From positions 132,940 through 178,262 of the forward strand of contig MKVE01000027.1 of assembly GCA_001898785.1 (NCBI GenBank): 45,323 nucleotides of DNA, in the 5' to 3' direction. The translations under genes were made by a program, and so were the position numbers. The notes under the pieces were generated by a model. It saw only the letters and a program-made list of their open reading frames with translations, was not told where the DNA came from and did no database searches. Position 1 is the stretch's first letter; every line of letters begins with the position of its first letter. This DNA is from Chryseobacterium sp. 36-9. GTDB lineage: Bacteria; Bacteroidota; Bacteroidia; Flavobacteriales; Weeksellaceae. Positions 1-8,935 of this stretch are shown piece by piece.

Positions 1-43
1 CTATATTAAGTAATACTTTCCAATGGAAAAGTGATTTGAACAT
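1..43 (-). CDS. possible 5' end of a divergent gene, cut by the window edge
   Basis: Reading leftwards from an ATG at 43 there are 14 codons (MFKSLFHWKVLLNI) with no stop before the window ends. A Bacteroidota -7 box (TATATTTG on the minus strand, 71-78) lies about 28 nt upstream, so a start here is plausible. No clear -33 box is visible. The stretch is too short to recognise a family, and it may be non-coding. Confidence 0.25.
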   Translation of the reverse strand, partial: MFKSLFHWKVLLNI

Positions 44-148
44 AATGATTCTTTTTCAGAAATAGTAACGCAAATATAGATAATTAAATTGTATTACTGA
101 TTTGTGAACATGGCAAAAAAGAAAATCGATCAATTGTTATAAAAACCT

Positions 149-156
149 TATTTTTG
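149..156 (+). promoter_or_regulatory. -7-like promoter box upstream of hpt
   Basis: TATTTTTG matches the Bacteroidota -7 consensus TAnnTTTG and lies 15 nt before the chosen hpt ATG, so the leader would be very short. No TTTG is found at the right distance upstream; the nearest TTG (134-136) is only 12 nt away. Support therefore rests on the -7 box alone. Confidence 0.4.
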
Positions 157-171
157 TGCTTTGAAATATAT

Positions 172-726
172 ATGGAGTCTATACAAATTCACGATAAAAG
201 TTTCGTACCTTACCTGAAACATGATGAGATTCAGGAAATTATAAAACAATTAGCCCTTAGAGTTTACGAAGATTACAAAGATGAAACTCCTATTTTTGTA
301 GGCGTTTTGAATGGTGTAATTATGTTCTTCTCAGATTTTTTAAAATATTATCCCGGAAAATGTGAAATTGCTTTTTTGCAGGTAAGTTCTTATTCCGGAA
401 CACAATCCACCGGTATTGTTTATAAAAAAATGGATCTTACGAAAGATGTTGTGGATCGCCATATCATTTTGATGGAAGACATTGTGGATACTGGGAATAC
501 TTTAGAAAACCTTTTTGAATATTTCAAAAGCACGCAACGTCCAAAATCATTAAAAGTGGCATCTCTTCTGCTGAAACCCGATGTTTTCCAGAAAGATTTT
601 ACTATTGATTATGTTGCGAAAGAAATCCCCAACAAATTTGTCTTAGGTTACGGATTGGATTATGATGAGCTAGGCAGAAACCTACCGGATCTTTATCAGT
701 TAGAGGAAGGCAGAATCAATCATTAA
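172..726 (+). CDS. hpt: hypoxanthine phosphoribosyltransferase
   Basis: Cytoplasmic purine-salvage enzyme that joins hypoxanthine or guanine to PRPP. The diagnostic PRPP-binding motif (hydrophobic run, then EDIVDTGNT) is at about residues 102-110, and the early 'FVGVLNG' segment fits the type I phosphoribosyltransferase fold. The 184-residue length is normal for bacterial HPRT. I chose the ATG at 172. An in-frame TTG at 154 would add six residues (MCFEIY) that are not family-like and would overlap the -7 box at 149-156. The gene leads a same-strand group with adk and obg, with 44 bp to adk. That nucleotide-metabolism and ribosome-assembly grouping is familiar in flavobacteria. Family assignment is secure; preference for hypoxanthine over guanine cannot be read from the sequence. 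Confidence 0.93.
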   Translation: MESIQIHDKSFVPYLKHDEIQEIIKQLALRVYEDYKDETPIFVGVLNGVIMFFSDFLKYYPGKCEIAFLQVSSYSGTQSTGIVYKKMDLTKDVVDRHIILMEDIVDTGNTLENLFEYFKSTQRPKSLKVASLLLKPDVFQKDFTIDYVAKEIPNKFVLGYGLDYDELGRNLPDLYQLEEGRINH

Positions 727-770
727 TTACTCAAGAAAAAGAAATAAATCATCAATAAATTAAAGAAATT

Positions 771-1349
771 ATGATCAACATTGTTCTCTTTGGCCCTCCA
801 GGAAGCGGAAAAGGAACCCAAGCCCAACATCTTATTGAAAAATTTAATCTGAAACAGATTTCGACAGGAGATCTTTTCCGTTACAATATGAAAAACAATA
901 CAGAACTGGGCAAATTAGCAAAATCATATATCGATAAAGGAGAACTTGTTCCAGACAAGGTAACAATAGATATGTTAATTGATGAGTTGAGAAAACCAAC
1001 AGAAACCAACGGGTTTATTTTTGATGGTTTTCCCAGAACGGCAAATCAGACAGAAGCTTTGGAAACCATCGTGAAGGACGAGCTGGGAGCTGAGATCAGC
1101 ATTTGTCTTTCTTTGGTTGTTGAAGATGAAGTTCTGGTACAAAGACTTCTTAAAAGAGGAGAAACCAGCGGAAGAACAGATGATTCTAACGAAGATATTA
1201 TCCGAAACAGAATCAAAGAATATTACACCAAAACTGCAGAAGTTGCAGAATTATACAAAAAACAAGGTAAATATGTAGAAGTTAACGGGATTGGTGAAAT
1301 CTCCGAGATCTCTGAAAAATTATTTGCTGAAGTAGAAAAGATTAAATAG
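771..1349 (+). CDS. adk: adenylate kinase
   Basis: Essential cytoplasmic enzyme that interconverts ATP + AMP and 2 ADP. The P-loop GPPGSGKGTQ is at residues 8-17, the AMP-binding 'STGDLFR' at 31-37, the signature DGFPRT at 85-90, and the arginine-rich lid with SGRTDD at 133-138. At 192 residues with a short lid lacking zinc-binding cysteines, this is the short form of the family. It lies 44 bp after hpt and about 80 bp before obg; that gap carries palindromic CAACTG repeats. All key residues are intact and the start directly precedes the beta strand leading to the P-loop. I see no competing assignment. Confidence 0.97.
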   Translation: MINIVLFGPPGSGKGTQAQHLIEKFNLKQISTGDLFRYNMKNNTELGKLAKSYIDKGELVPDKVTIDMLIDELRKPTETNGFIFDGFPRTANQTEALETIVKDELGAEISICLSLVVEDEVLVQRLLKRGETSGRTDDSNEDIIRNRIKEYYTKTAEVAELYKKQGKYVEVNGIGEISEISEKLFAEVEKIK

Positions 1350-1354
1350 AACTT

Positions 1355-1420
1355 GTTGATGGTTCTCAGTTGATGGTCTCGAAACAATCACTATCAACTG
1401 GCAACTGGCAACTGACAACT
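1355..1420. repeat. intergenic palindrome with tandem CAACTG(G/A) heptamers
   Basis: Between adk and obg, CAGTTGAT (1367-1374) is repeated inverted as ATCAACTG (1393-1400). The right arm runs into a heptamer array of three units plus a partial one (CAACTGG, CAACTGG, CAACTGA, CAACT; 1395-1420). It resembles the short, word-like intergenic palindromes at 7914-7958 and 8936-8986. It lies in the spacer of the presumed hpt-adk-obg transcript, so it would be transcribed and could fold. Confidence 0.6.
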
Positions 1421-1428
1421 AATAGATT

Positions 1429-2412
1429 ATGTCCAATTTCGTAGATTACGTAAAAATTCATTGTAAAAGTGGTCACGGTGGTGCTGGATCAGCCCATCTC
1501 CGCAGAGAAAAATACATCCCAAAAGGCGGTCCCGATGGTGGTGATGGCGGACGTGGCGGCCATGTTATTATGAGAGGTAATGCCAACGAATGGACACTTC
1601 TACCCCTTCGCTACACACGTCACGTAAAAGCAGAGCGTGGAGAGAACGGTGGAAAAAATCAATTGACCGGCGCTTATGGAGCAGATGTTTATATCAATGT
1701 ACCATTAGGAACCATTGCTAAGAATGAAGACGGTGAAATCATCGGCGAAATCTTAGAAGATGGCCAGGAAATCATTTTGATGGAAGGCGGAAAAGGAGGA
1801 CTTGGAAATGAGCACTTCAAATCGTCTACCAATCAAACGCCAAGATATGCGCAGCCAGGAATGGAAGGACAGGAAGGTTATGTTATTTTTGAATTAAAAA
1901 TCTTAGCAGACGTTGGTCTGGTCGGATTTCCGAATGCCGGTAAATCGACTTTGTTATCTGCAGTTTCTGCTGCAAAACCAAAAATTGCAGATTACGCTTT
2001 CACCACTTTAACGCCTAACCTTGGGATCGTGGAATGGAGGAATTACAAATCTTTTGTAATGGCTGATATTCCCGGGATTATAGAAGGTGCGGCTGAAGGA
2101 AAAGGTCTTGGCCACCGATTTCTTAGGCATATAGAGAGAAATTCGATTTTATTATTTCTCATTCCTGCAGATTCCGAGGATCATTTTCAGGAATTTAAAA
2201 TTTTGGAAAATGAATTAAAAGAGTATAATTCAGAATTAGTGGATAAAGATTTTATTTTATCTGTTTCCAAAGCTGATTTACTTGATGAAGAATTAAAGAA
2301 AGAAATCGTTGCTGAATTCCCGGAAAACAGACAACCCTTATTTTTCTCTGGTGTTACGGGTGAAGGTCTTCAGGAACTGAAGGACGCTATCTGGAAAAAA
2401 TTGCACGGATAA
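1429..2412 (+). CDS. obgE: Obg-family GTPase (ObgE/CgtA)
   Basis: Ribosome-associated GTPase needed for late assembly of the large subunit and for growth control. The N-terminal glycine-rich Obg fold covers about residues 1-158 (for example [13 protein letters not shown] at 33-45), followed by the G domain: G1 GFPNAGKST at 166-174, FTT switch I at 191-193, G3 DIPG at 213-216, G4 SKAD at 280-283 and a G5-like SGVTGEG near 312. The length of 327 residues means the variable C-terminal extension of some Obg proteins is absent, which is common. It is the third gene of the hpt-adk-obg run, and a small porin-like gene starts 14 bp after its stop. Confidence 0.96.
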   Translation: MSNFVDYVKIHCKSGHGGAGSAHLRREKYIPKGGPDGGDGGRGGHVIMRGNANEWTLLPLRYTRHVKAERGENGGKNQLTGAYGADVYINVPLGTIAKNEDGEIIGEILEDGQEIILMEGGKGGLGNEHFKSSTNQTPRYAQPGMEGQEGYVIFELKILADVGLVGFPNAGKSTLLSAVSAAKPKIADYAFTTLTPNLGIVEWRNYKSFVMADIPGIIEGAAEGKGLGHRFLRHIERNSILLFLIPADSEDHFQEFKILENELKEYNSELVDKDFILSVSKADLLDEELKKEIVAEFPENRQPLFFSGVTGEGLQELKDAIWKKLHG

Positions 2413-2426
2413 AACTAATAACTCCC

Positions 2427-3062
2427 ATGAAAAAAATCTCTTTGCTATTATTATTAGCAGCATCTTCTTTGTCGTTTGCACAAACTCATTTTGGTGTAAA
2501 AGCCGGATATATTAATTCATCTTTAAAATGGAAATCCTCTCCTGACACGTTCTGGGAAGACTTTTCTGACTTCGATTCTAAATCATATTTTTATGTTGGA
2601 GGTTTTGCAGAATATTTTCTAACTCATAAGTTTGCATTGCAGGGAGAACTTATTTACACAAAACTGGGTGGTAAAACGGCTGTTGATTTGTATGACTTTG
2701 TAGGAAATGAAATCATACAAGGCGGAACAATGGAATTGAAATATAAATATTCACAGATTCAAGTTCCGATTTCGGCTAAGTATTATATAATCGACCAATT
2801 TTCTGTTTTAGGAGGATTTAATTTGGGATTCAATGTGGATTCTAAAATTAAAAGCGATTTTATGATCAATGGAAATTCTTCTAACAAACTGGAAAATGTA
2901 AAATCCATTAATGCATTTCCTTTTATAGGAACCGAATTTCATTTTAATAAAAATATTTTTGCTGACGCCAGATATAATTTTGGAGTCTCCAATATCAACA
3001 AAGAAGGAATTGATACAAGAGTAAGTTTCTTCCAAATTGGGCTGGGATACCGTTTTAAATAA
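2427..3062 (+). CDS. outer-membrane beta-barrel protein (OmpA/porin-like)
   Basis: Secreted 211-residue protein with a typical signal peptide (MKKISLLLLLAASSLSFAQ) cut after SFAQ. Beta strands with alternating hydrophobic residues follow, such as 'HFGVKAGYINSS', 'FYVGGFAEYF' and the terminal 'SFFQIGLGYRFK'. The chain ends on an aromatic residue close to the C-terminus, as expected for a strand recognised by the BAM complex. This fits the small 'PorT/outer membrane beta-barrel' families (8-10 strands) abundant in Bacteroidota; their ligands are mostly unknown. It starts 14 bp after obg and may be read from the same transcript, although function need not be shared. Confidence 0.8.
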   Translation: MKKISLLLLLAASSLSFAQTHFGVKAGYINSSLKWKSSPDTFWEDFSDFDSKSYFYVGGFAEYFLTHKFALQGELIYTKLGGKTAVDLYDFVGNEIIQGGTMELKYKYSQIQVPISAKYYIIDQFSVLGGFNLGFNVDSKIKSDFMINGNSSNKLENVKSINAFPFIGTEFHFNKNIFADARYNFGVSNINKEGIDTRVSFFQIGLGYRFK

Positions 3063-3159
3063 AATTCAGTTTATTAAATAATTAACAAATGTCTTGTTTT
3101 TAGGTAAAAAAAATATCATTTTTACTTATTAATAACCATTTCCAAATTATTTATATAAA

Positions 3160-5223
3160 ATGAAGAGAGTTTTATTTTATTGTTTATCTTTATTTCTTAA
3201 TTACTGTTATTCACAATGCAATAGTTATTCCGGTTGTAATCCCAATACTGGTCTTTATTCTAATAATGATCCAGAGAATATAGACTATGATAATATCATT
3301 ACTGCTTTTCATACAAGTGTTATTAAAGATGCATTTAATAATTACAAAATATGGGGAGCATTTGCTAATGCAAACGGAGTAGACCCTGTATTATCTCCAC
3401 AATACATTAATGCAACCAATTATCCTGGGTTAACAGGAGATATAATGAAAGTAGCACTAGGTTCAAGTGGTGCTCCACAATTAATTGTTCTTACCAGTGA
3501 TGGGTTATTTGTTTCAGGATATCCTGGAATGGTTATTCCTATAAGTATAAAGTCGAACAACAGTTTTGGAAGAATTAAAGTTAACGGGAATTCTAATGGT
3601 CTTCCTTCTGGTGTAATGCCAGCTGATGTTAAAATGTTGTTTGCTACTACAAGTTCTCTTACAATAACAACTTGCTCAGGTAGAGTTTATGTTCTAAGTG
3701 AATTGCCGCTTGCTCGTGGCAATGGACAAACAGGAAATGATCGCGAGTGGGCTACAGTCATGGAAAATCCTACCACTCCATTATCAGATATAATAGTTGC
3801 TAGAGGACAAAAAAACATGGGTTTTGCGCTAAAAAAAGACGGAACATTATGGACGTGGGGAGAAAATGTCTTTTCTGGTAAAAGTACCGACGGACGTAAT
3901 GAAATTTACGATTTTGCAACAAAAATGATTTTACCTTCAACTATTCATGGGATTAAAATGATACAAGTTGCAGCGCAAGGCAATAGTAATTATCATACAT
4001 ACTATTTGCTCGATACAAATAATACTTTATACTGCTTAGGTTATAATACAAATGGTGCATTTGGGTTTAGAACATACCCAATTGTAAAAACGTGGACACC
4101 TTCGCAATATCCAGATGGGAAAATAACAGATGATATCAAATGGATTACCTCTAATGAACATGATAATTTTTTTACAAACCTGGGAATTATTAATAAAAAT
4201 GGAACAGTTTATACTGCAGGAGACAATTCTGGTGGTATGATAGGCCATGACAATTACGGTATAAATTATTTTAAAATACCTAACGGCATATCTTCTAACG
4301 ATGTTATTACATCACTTGAAGTTGGAGGACATTGCACAGCTGCTATAAAAAAAGGTACATCTCGCTATGGATATGTTGGGCATCGTATTCAGGGATCTAT
4401 GGGAGACGGTGTTCCTGATATTGATTCTATTGGTATTTATGAAGACACATTTGATTTTGTTACAACACCAATCATTAATGTATGTGGTGTTAGCTGTACA
4501 GAACCAATTATAGAAAACAACTCACCACTTTGCTTTAATGACAATGCCAATTTCACAATAAGAAGCACTCCAAATGACAAGATAACATATTCTCTTAATA
4601 ACGATGCTGAACAAACAGTAACAATTGATAATACAGGCATTTATACAATAAATATTCCTAAAGCAGATAAAAAACAAACGTTAAAAATTATAAAGTTTTC
4701 GAATGCTGTCTGTGACCAGAATGTTAGTATCATATCTGAAGACCAAATTATAAACAATTCTAATATCCGGATTGAAGAAACTGGAAAAAACTCGATCAAT
4801 ATCATTGTAGTTGGAGGGACCCCAAAATACGAATATCAGCTTTTAGATGAGGACGGAAACATTACTTTTCCTTGGCAAACAAGTAGTAGTTTTTATAACT
4901 TATCTACTCATTTTTATCAAATCCAAGTCAGAACAGAAAATACAGATTGTATTTCTAACTATGATTTTATATTTCTTGACTTACCTAACGTTATCACTCC
5001 AAATGGTGATGGGAAAAATGATGTTCTGGATTTATCATTCTTAAAAAAGGCAACCAACTCTACATTAGAAATTTTTGACAGATATGGAAGAAAAGTGCTA
5101 AGCCTCAATAATAATTCTTCCCATCAGGATTATAAAAATTTCTTTACCGGTACTTATTGGTATATATTTACTAATGAATATGGGGGGAAGAAATCTGGTT
5201 GGATCGTCGTCAAAAATCGTTAA
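3160..5223 (+). CDS. secreted T9SS type B protein with RCC1-like repeats
   Basis: A 687-residue exported protein. Residues 1-20 are a signal peptide (hydrophobic 'VLFYCLSLFLNYCYSQ'). The middle (about 70-430) has spaced motifs such as 'LKKDGTLWTWGEN', 'DTNNTLYCLGYNTNGAFG' and 'NKNGTVYTAGDNSGG', which resemble RCC1 beta-propeller blades. A Cys-containing, SprB-like segment follows (about 445-600). From residue about 608 comes the type B sorting domain (VITPNGDGKNDVL, LEIFDRYGRKVL, FTGTYWYIF), ending 'GWIVVKNR'. Such domains direct proteins through T9SS, usually to the cell surface. The gene stands alone, with about 100 bp upstream. Cargo function is unknown; a binding or gliding-related role is inference. 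Confidence 0.82.
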   Translation: MKRVLFYCLSLFLNYCYSQCNSYSGCNPNTGLYSNNDPENIDYDNIITAFHTSVIKDAFNNYKIWGAFANANGVDPVLSPQYINATNYPGLTGDIMKVALGSSGAPQLIVLTSDGLFVSGYPGMVIPISIKSNNSFGRIKVNGNSNGLPSGVMPADVKMLFATTSSLTITTCSGRVYVLSELPLARGNGQTGNDREWATVMENPTTPLSDIIVARGQKNMGFALKKDGTLWTWGENVFSGKSTDGRNEIYDFATKMILPSTIHGIKMIQVAAQGNSNYHTYYLLDTNNTLYCLGYNTNGAFGFRTYPIVKTWTPSQYPDGKITDDIKWITSNEHDNFFTNLGIINKNGTVYTAGDNSGGMIGHDNYGINYFKIPNGISSNDVITSLEVGGHCTAAIKKGTSRYGYVGHRIQGSMGDGVPDIDSIGIYEDTFDFVTTPIINVCGVSCTEPIIENNSPLCFNDNANFTIRSTPNDKITYSLNNDAEQTVTIDNTGIYTINIPKADKKQTLKIIKFSNAVCDQNVSIISEDQIINNSNIRIEETGKNSINIIVVGGTPKYEYQLLDEDGNITFPWQTSSSFYNLSTHFYQIQVRTENTDCISNYDFIFLDLPNVITPNGDGKNDVLDLSFLKKATNSTLEIFDRYGRKVLSLNNNSSHQDYKNFFTGTYWYIFTNEYGGKKSGWIVVKNR

Positions 5224-5283
5224 TTTTTAGTTATTGATAGATAAGGAATAGTTTTTGTATCCAATCGAGCTAATAATCTTATT

Positions 5284-5769
5284 ATGAAATATATATTAAG
5301 CCTTTTAGTTTTTGTGGGACTAATGTCTTGTACCACTTCCCAGACTACTAAATATTCAAAAATTGAATACGAGGTAGGTCCTTGTTTCGGATTTTGCCCG
5401 ATTTATAAAATCACTATCGATTCTAATAGAAATGCCATTCTGGAAGCTGAGCATTTTAATTTCTCTCAAGGTGAAGGCCGCGGAGATCTTGATAAACCAA
5501 GGGAGGGAACTTTTAAATCAACTGTCAGCAAAGATGATTATGATAAATTGATTGCTTTGACTGACGAAGCCAACATCAAATCTTTAAAAGACAAATACGA
5601 GGACAAACAAATTATGGATGCTTCCAGAACTCATTTGAGAGTTTATTTCTCTGACGGAGGCAAAAAGGACATCGCAATATCTGCAGGCGAAAAACCGGAA
5701 AAACTTACAAAACTTTACACCTACATTTCTGAATTAAAACAAAAACAGAAATGGGAAAAGATAAAATAA
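5284..5769 (+). CDS. lipoprotein with DUF6438-like domain
   Basis: A 161-residue predicted lipoprotein. The signal sequence ends in a lipobox-like 'LMSC', so Cys16 would be lipidated and the protein membrane-anchored. The rest matches the DUF6438 pattern: 'YEVGPCFGFCPIYKITI' with a CxxxC pair, then a 'GTFKSTVSKDDYDKL' segment and a 'RTHLRVYFSDGGKK' strand. The CxxxC pair could form a disulfide or bind a metal; the sequence does not decide. Function is unknown. It lies 60 bp after the T9SS gene and is followed by a hairpin that may end its transcript. Confidence 0.7.
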   Translation: MKYILSLLVFVGLMSCTTSQTTKYSKIEYEVGPCFGFCPIYKITIDSNRNAILEAEHFNFSQGEGRGDLDKPREGTFKSTVSKDDYDKLIALTDEANIKSLKDKYEDKQIMDASRTHLRVYFSDGGKKDIAISAGEKPEKLTKLYTYISELKQKQKWEKIK

Positions 5770-5787
5770 TATTAATTATTTTTCAAC

Positions 5788-5795
5788 TACCTTTG
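5788..5795 (+). promoter_or_regulatory. -7-like promoter box upstream of the rhlE-type helicase
   Basis: TACCTTTG matches TAnnTTTG and sits 58 nt before the TTG start at 5854. A start point just downstream would place the 5804-5829 hairpin at the very 5' end of the helicase mRNA. No matching -33 box is seen. Confidence 0.4.
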
Positions 5796-5803
5796 CAAAA
5801 TAC

Positions 5804-5834
5804 AATTCCTTCTGATTATGGAAGGAATTTTCTT
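5804..5834 (+). terminator. hairpin with T-rich tail before the helicase gene
   Basis: AATTCCTTC (5804-5812) pairs perfectly with GAAGGAATT (5821-5829) across an 8-nt loop, followed by TTTCTTTT. It looks like an intrinsic terminator for the lipoprotein gene. Because a -7 box lies just upstream at 5788-5795, it may instead act as a leader attenuator for the helicase gene. Confidence 0.6.
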
Positions 5835-5853
5835 TTAATTAAAAACATTTCAA

Positions 5854-7104
5854 TTGAATTTTGAACAATTAGGTTTAATCAAACCAATATTAGACGCACT
5901 TAAAACCCAAGGTTACGAACAGCCGACACCCATTCAGGAAAAAGCAATTCCACCTATTTTACAAGGCAAAGATCTTTTAGGAAGCGCACAAACAGGAACA
6001 GGAAAAACCGCTGCATTTGCGATTCCTATTTTGCAAAATCTTTCCGACAAGCAACAATTTAGAAATCAAATCAAAGCTCTGATTCTGACTCCTACAAGAG
6101 AATTAGCCATACAAATCGATGAAAACTTCAAAGCATACAGCAAAAACCTAAAACTAAAATCTCTGGTGATTTTTGGTGGCGTAAAGCAGCATCAGCAGGA
6201 ACAGGATCTTAAAAAAGGTGTTGACATTCTGATCGCTACGCCAGGAAGATTATTGGATTTTATTTCTCAGGGCATTATCAAGCTTCATCACCTGGAAATA
6301 TTTGTTTTGGACGAAGCTGACAGAATGCTGGATATGGGATTTGTTCACGATGTAAAAAGAATCCTGAAACTGCTTCCTGCCAAAAGACAGAACCTTTTCT
6401 TCTCCGCAACCATGCCGAAAGAAATCGCAAAATTGGCTTCTGAAATCTTAGTAAATCCAGTAAAAGCAGAAGTTGCACCGGTTTCTTCTACAGCAGACAC
6501 CATTCAACAAAGTATTTATTTCGTAGAAAAAGATAATAAAAATGACTTGCTGATTCATCTATTACAAGATGAAAAACTGGATCAGGTTTTAGTCTTTTCC
6601 AGAACCAAATATGGTGCTGACAAGATCGTAAAAAAGTTGGTTAAATCAGGAATTTCGGCTCAGGCAATCCATGGAGATAAATCCCAGAATGCAAGACAAA
6701 ATGCACTGAACAATTTCAAGGAGAAAAAAACCAGAGTTTTAGTCGCAACTGATATTGCTGCAAGAGGAATTGATATCGATGAACTAAAATATGTTGTCAA
6801 TTATGAATTATCTGACGTTTCCGAAACTTATGTTCACAGGATTGGAAGAACCGGAAGAGCAGGTTCAGAAGGCACTTCTTTTTCGTTTGTTGACGGTTTG
6901 GATTTAGCTAATCTCAGAAACACGGAAAAACTGATCGGGAAGAAAATCCCGGTGGTTAAAGATCACCCTTTTCATACTGATGATTTGGTTGAACAGAAAA
7001 GAGATAGCAATAACAAACCTTTTACACCAAAGCCCAAACCACAGCAGAAAAGTGAAATTGGATTTAAAAAGCCTAAAAATAAAGGATTTTTTAGAAAGAA
7101 ATAA
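5854..7104 (+). CDS. rhlE: DEAD-box RNA helicase, RhlE type
   Basis: ATP-dependent RNA helicase of 416 residues with the complete motif set: Q motif (YEQPTPIQE, 21-29), motif I AQTGTGKT (45-52), PTRELA (80-85), DEAD (153-156), SAT (184-186) and HRIGRTGR near 330. The short C-terminal tail is basic and Lys/Pro-rich (KPKPQQKSEIGFKKPKNK), typical of RhlE proteins involved in ribosome assembly or RNA turnover. The start is a TTG at 5854: it gives the family-typical N-terminus MNFEQLGL, and no in-frame ATG exists nearby (the ATG at 5818 hits a stop at once). The leader holds a strong hairpin (5804-5829), so expression may be conditional. A shared terminator follows. Confidence 0.9.
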   Translation: MNFEQLGLIKPILDALKTQGYEQPTPIQEKAIPPILQGKDLLGSAQTGTGKTAAFAIPILQNLSDKQQFRNQIKALILTPTRELAIQIDENFKAYSKNLKLKSLVIFGGVKQHQQEQDLKKGVDILIATPGRLLDFISQGIIKLHHLEIFVLDEADRMLDMGFVHDVKRILKLLPAKRQNLFFSATMPKEIAKLASEILVNPVKAEVAPVSSTADTIQQSIYFVEKDNKNDLLIHLLQDEKLDQVLVFSRTKYGADKIVKKLVKSGISAQAIHGDKSQNARQNALNNFKEKKTRVLVATDIAARGIDIDELKYVVNYELSDVSETYVHRIGRTGRAGSEGTSFSFVDGLDLANLRNTEKLIGKKIPVVKDHPFHTDDLVEQKRDSNNKPFTPKPKPQQKSEIGFKKPKNKGFFRKK

Positions 7105-7110
7105 AAAAGA

Positions 7111-7137
7111 AAACCGGAAACAACTTCCGGTTTTTTA
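7111..7137. terminator. bidirectional intrinsic terminator
   Basis: AAACCGGAA (7111-7119) and TTCCGGTTT (7125-7133) form a 9-bp stem with a 5-nt loop and T/A tracts on both sides. It lies between the convergent helicase (+) and TatD (-) genes and overlaps the tatD stop codon. Confidence 0.9.
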
Positions 7138-7899
7138 TATTTTAAATAGTTTTAAAGCATTATCTGTCGTGACTCTGTCAATCTCCGTAAAATTAGTTTT
7201 ATAAATATCTACCAGTTTTCCGGCAACTAATTCTAAGTAAGCGCTTTCATTTCTTTTTCCACGATAAGGCACTGGTGCAAGATAAGGCGAGTCGGTTTCC
7301 AGAACAATTTTATCTAACGGAATTTCGTTCAGGAATTGATCTATCTTACCATTCTTGAAGGTCACTACTCCACCGATTCCCAGTATAAAATTAAGATCAA
7401 TTGCATGATTCGCTTGTTCCAGATTTCCCGAGAAGCAATGGAAAATCCCGCGTAGTTTCGGATGTTTTTTTCTTTCCAATACTTCAAAAGTCTCATCAAA
7501 ACTTTCTCTGGTGTGGATGACTATTGGAAGATCTTTTTCTATCGCCCAATCGATCTGTTGTTCAAAAGCCTTGACCTGAATATCCAGAGTCGACTTGTCC
7601 CAATATAAATCAATACCGATTTCTCCAATAGCTACAAAATCTCTTTGATCCAGGTAATTACGAACCAATTGTAATTCTTTTTCCCATGATTCCGGTTGGA
7701 CAGAACAAGGATGCAATCCCATCATTGAAAAAATTGTTCCTGGATATTCGGTTTCCAGAAGCAACATTTTCTGATGTGTTTCCGAATCTATTGCCGGCAG
7801 GAAAAATTTTCCAACACCTTTATCCAAAGCCCTTTGAATCATTTCTGCACGGTCTTCGTCAAATTGATCAGAATATAAATGGGTGTGAGTGTCAATCAT
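7135..7899 (-). CDS. TatD family metal-dependent DNase/hydrolase
   Basis: Cytoplasmic TIM-barrel hydrolase of 254 residues. The N-terminal metal-binding motif is MIDTHTHL (His5, His7). Later motifs are 'AIGEIGIDLYWD' (metal Glu), 'PIVIHTRES', 'GIFHCFSG' and 'LETDSPYLAP' (metal Asp), all in family order. TatD proteins are 3'-5' exonucleases or DNA-repair hydrolases; the exact substrate here is not evident. I chose the ATG at 7899. An upstream in-frame start would add ten residues (MNHHLSLIIN) encoded in a palindromic intergenic repeat, and family members begin at the MIDTHTH motif. It is the last gene of a minus-strand group after the GSCFA gene. Confidence 0.9.
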   Translation of the reverse strand: MIDTHTHLYSDQFDEDRAEMIQRALDKGVGKFFLPAIDSETHQKMLLLETEYPGTIFSMMGLHPCSVQPESWEKELQLVRNYLDQRDFVAIGEIGIDLYWDKSTLDIQVKAFEQQIDWAIEKDLPIVIHTRESFDETFEVLERKKHPKLRGIFHCFSGNLEQANHAIDLNFILGIGGVVTFKNGKIDQFLNEIPLDKIVLETDSPYLAPVPYRGKRNESAYLELVAGKLVDIYKTNFTEIDRVTTDNALKLFKI

Positions 7900-7913
7900 A
7901 TTAATGATGAGTG

Positions 7914-7958
7914 ATAAATGATGATTCAAAATGTAAAAATTTATAATTCATCATTTAT
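7914..7958. repeat. intergenic palindrome
   Basis: ATAAATGATGA (7914-7924) and TCATCATTTAT (7948-7958) are perfect 11-bp inverted arms around a 23-nt AT-rich loop. It fills most of the gap between the GSCFA and TatD genes, with no T-run typical of a terminator. Its style matches the palindromes at 1367-1400 and 8936-8986. Confidence 0.65.
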
Positions 7959-7963
7959 AATGA

Positions 7964-8914
7964 CTAAAATATTTTATGTTTTACTTTATTTTGTTGTTCC
8001 TTGATTTTAAGGTTGATTTTATCCAGGAACTCCAGATATTTTGGATTTTTATCATCCGCAGTTTTATGGTTCAGGGCTGTGATGATCTTATTATTTTCGT
8101 TAATAAAAACTTTGGTCTCATCTGAAAAATAAGCATTCCCGAATTTTTCCCAAATGTATTGCACTGCCTGTGAATTAGGGTGAATCAAATCGTCTTTGTA
8201 AAAACGGTAATCCCGCAGATCATCCATCAATATCTCATAAACAGGAAGATAATGGCAGTTTTCTTTTCCAGGAATCGTCTCGTGAATAGCTGTTATTAAT
8301 TTTGATTTACTTAGTTGATTTTCAACAATTCCATCCTTTGTATGACGAACCGGCGAAACTGTAAATAAAATCTGGACATCATCCTTGCAGATATCTTTCA
8401 GAATGTCAATCGTTTGAGTGATTGATTCAGTTAGTTCCTGATGTGTCAAAAATCGTTTCTCAAAAAACTTTTGTGGAATCTTGTGACAATTGGCTGCTAA
8501 TTTCTTTTTTGGAAGAAATTCATAGATGTAGGATGTTCCAAAAGTGATGATTACAAAACTCGTATTTTGTAAAAACTGATTGGCTTCTTCTATATTCTGA
8601 TTGATTTTCTCAAGAGATTTATGTGCATATCTGGAATCAAAAGACGAATGATGATCCAGACTGATGTAATTATCATTGGCCAAGATCAAATCATTTTCCT
8701 GATATTCTTTGGCATCGTAAACTTGCTGAATCGCCTGAAAAACCGAATATGGATTGAAAATAGTTCCGAAAGGATTATTCAGAGTCTGAATCTGACCTTC
8801 AGAAAATTTCTCGTGCATCTCCATTGCAAAGCAAGAACCAATCGAAAAGATACAGTCCTCGATTCCTATTTTTTTCCCACTTTCATTAATCTCTACTTCT
8901 GTCCTGAATTTCAT
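7964..8914 (-). CDS. GSCFA domain-containing (SGNH-like) protein
   Basis: A 316-residue protein named for its N-terminal motif, present here as SIGSCFA (24-30), where Ser27 would be the GDSL-type nucleophile. Further family features are 'NPFGTIFNPYS' (47-57), 'FGTSYIYE' (125-132), 'FTVSPVRH' (184-191) and the C-terminal DDLIHPNS (241-248), whose Asp/His fit the catalytic dyad of SGNH hydrolases. No signal peptide is seen, so it is probably cytoplasmic. The substrate of GSCFA proteins is not established. The gene precedes tatD and follows the polyprenyl synthase on the minus strand, with palindromic repeats in both spacers. Confidence 0.85.
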   Translation of the reverse strand: MKFRTEVEINESGKKIGIEDCIFSIGSCFAMEMHEKFSEGQIQTLNNPFGTIFNPYSVFQAIQQVYDAKEYQENDLILANDNYISLDHHSSFDSRYAHKSLEKINQNIEEANQFLQNTSFVIITFGTSYIYEFLPKKKLAANCHKIPQKFFEKRFLTHQELTESITQTIDILKDICKDDVQILFTVSPVRHTKDGIVENQLSKSKLITAIHETIPGKENCHYLPVYEILMDDLRDYRFYKDDLIHPNSQAVQYIWEKFGNAYFSDETKVFINENNKIITALNHKTADDKNPKYLEFLDKINLKIKEQQNKVKHKIF

Positions 8915-8935
8915 TTTGCTAATTCATTGATTTGT

